From the NCBI RefSeq assembly GCF_963667555.1, contig NZ_OY763421.1, positions 947,562-1,011,561 on the forward strand: a stretch of DNA of 64,000 nucleotides. Direction: 5' to 3'. Shown here one piece after another: positions 63,690 to 64,000 of the stretch (its first letter is position 1; each line of letters opens with the position of its first letter). This DNA comes from an uncultured Methanolobus sp. (GTDB lineage: Archaea; Halobacteriota; Methanosarcinia; Methanosarcinales; Methanosarcinaceae). The notes beneath the pieces were generated by a model. That model saw only the letters and a program-made list of their open reading frames with translations. It did not search any database and had not been told where the DNA came from. The translations under genes and the position numbers were made by a program.

Positions 63690-64000
63690 GAACAATTGTT
63701 ACAGTAATAATAAGATTTATGATTCTTTACAAAATATCTTCTTGGTTCGTCATCCAATATTGAATCAATGTCATTGTCGATTATATTCCCAAACAAATAT
63801 GGATTAAACATATTACAAGGAGTTACATCCCCATTAAATAAAATGCAAAGTTCACTTGTTAGGGCTGGACATTCTTCTTGCTGACCGTATGTATGTTGAG
63901 CTGAATTAGTATCAATTTGAACTCCTGCCATTTGATCAGGGAAAAAGAGATTCAAATTATGCTTCTCAAAATACTTGTGTAGGAATAAATATGATTTTTG
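63668..64000 (-). CDS. Radical-SAM/SPASM protein, C-terminal part (partial)
   Basis: Runs off the right edge; 110 codons are visible, open to the end of the window. CPALTSELCILFNGDVTPC, FNPYLFGNIIDNDIDSILDD and YYYCNNCSC are SPASM-type auxiliary cluster ligands (last Cys set CxxCxC). Probably the C-terminus of a radical-SAM enzyme acting on a peptide or sugar. Co-transcribed with the GT2 gene. The radical-SAM core itself is outside. Confidence 0.8.
   Translation of the reverse strand, partial: QKSYLFLHKYFEKHNLNLFFPDQMAGVQIDTNSAQHTYGQQEECPALTSELCILFNGDVTPCNMFNPYLFGNIIDNDIDSILDDEPRRYFVKNHKSYYYCNNCSCLGGTA

Overview
The window is archaeal DNA from a methanogen, most probably a member of the Methanosarcinaceae (Methanolobus, Methanomethylovorans or a close relative; genus not settled). 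Support comes from a membrane-bound vht-type [NiFe] hydrogenase operon (vhtGACD) beside a full hyp maturation set, from methanogen-typical families (DUF1638, DUF2115/UPF0305, a CamH-like gamma carbonic anhydrase, PEF-CTERM and PGF-like surface proteins), from archaeal TATA-like boxes and GGTGAT/GGAG ribosome sites, and from casposons with family B DNA polymerase, HNH, HTH and Cas1 genes.

Layout. (1) 1-18190 is a mobile-element island of two casposons inserted in tandem. Casposon A (left end outside the window, right end at 10127) carries a serpin, PolB, HNH, HTH, a ribbon-helix-helix regulator, a winged-helix protein, a frameshifted Cas1 and a deoxyribosyltransferase/TIR-like gene split by an IS. 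Casposon B (10142-18176) carries a membrane protein, PolB, HNH, HTH, a frameshifted Cas1, a hypothetical protein, a PolB C-terminal remnant and a PIN nuclease. A 14-bp target copy (CGCATCTAAAATTT) separates A from B, and a one-mismatch copy follows B. (2) An ISL3-type element at 18230-19503 abuts a methyltransferase gene that looks 5'-truncated. (3) 19.5-22.5 kb holds RNase III, SemiSWEET and carbonic anhydrase genes. (4) 22.5-42.4 kb is a hydrogenase island: wHTH regulator and hypF, two tatC and two tatA genes, a TetR/DUF1638/DUF2115 cluster, hypCDABE transcribed leftward and vhtGACD plus a second wHTH transcribed rightward. The VhtG signal peptide is of the Tat type, which links the Tat genes to the hydrogenase. 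(5) 42.5-53 kb holds an accessory mix: DHFR-like protein, PEF-CTERM surface protein, Rrf2 regulator, two small ORFs, a third wHTH, an acetolactate-synthase-like enzyme and an IS. (6) 53-64 kb holds a cupin regulator/thioesterase/acyl-CoA synthetase operon, a small ATPase, a secreted DUF2341 protein, NudC, phosphoglycerate mutase, a thioredoxin-like protein, a GT2 glycosyltransferase and a partial radical-SAM/SPASM gene.

Eight copies of one short repeat, each built around GC-rich hairpins (CCGCC-GAA-GGCGG and CCGGC-TTC-GCCGG), lie between genes from 25.8 kb onward, mostly between convergent ones. One copy has intact terminal inverted repeats and an 8-bp target duplication, so the family is MITE-like.

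The most notable observations are the casposon tandem; evidence that casposon B has a PolB-side end at both termini, with one swappable cargo gene between PolB and the terminal repeat; a sharply bounded CpG-rich patch in one polB; three genes whose best initiation codon is ACG, ATC or ATA; and a dyad shared by the vht promoter and the promoter upstream of a wHTH regulator gene. I saw no tRNA, rRNA or CRISPR array by eye.
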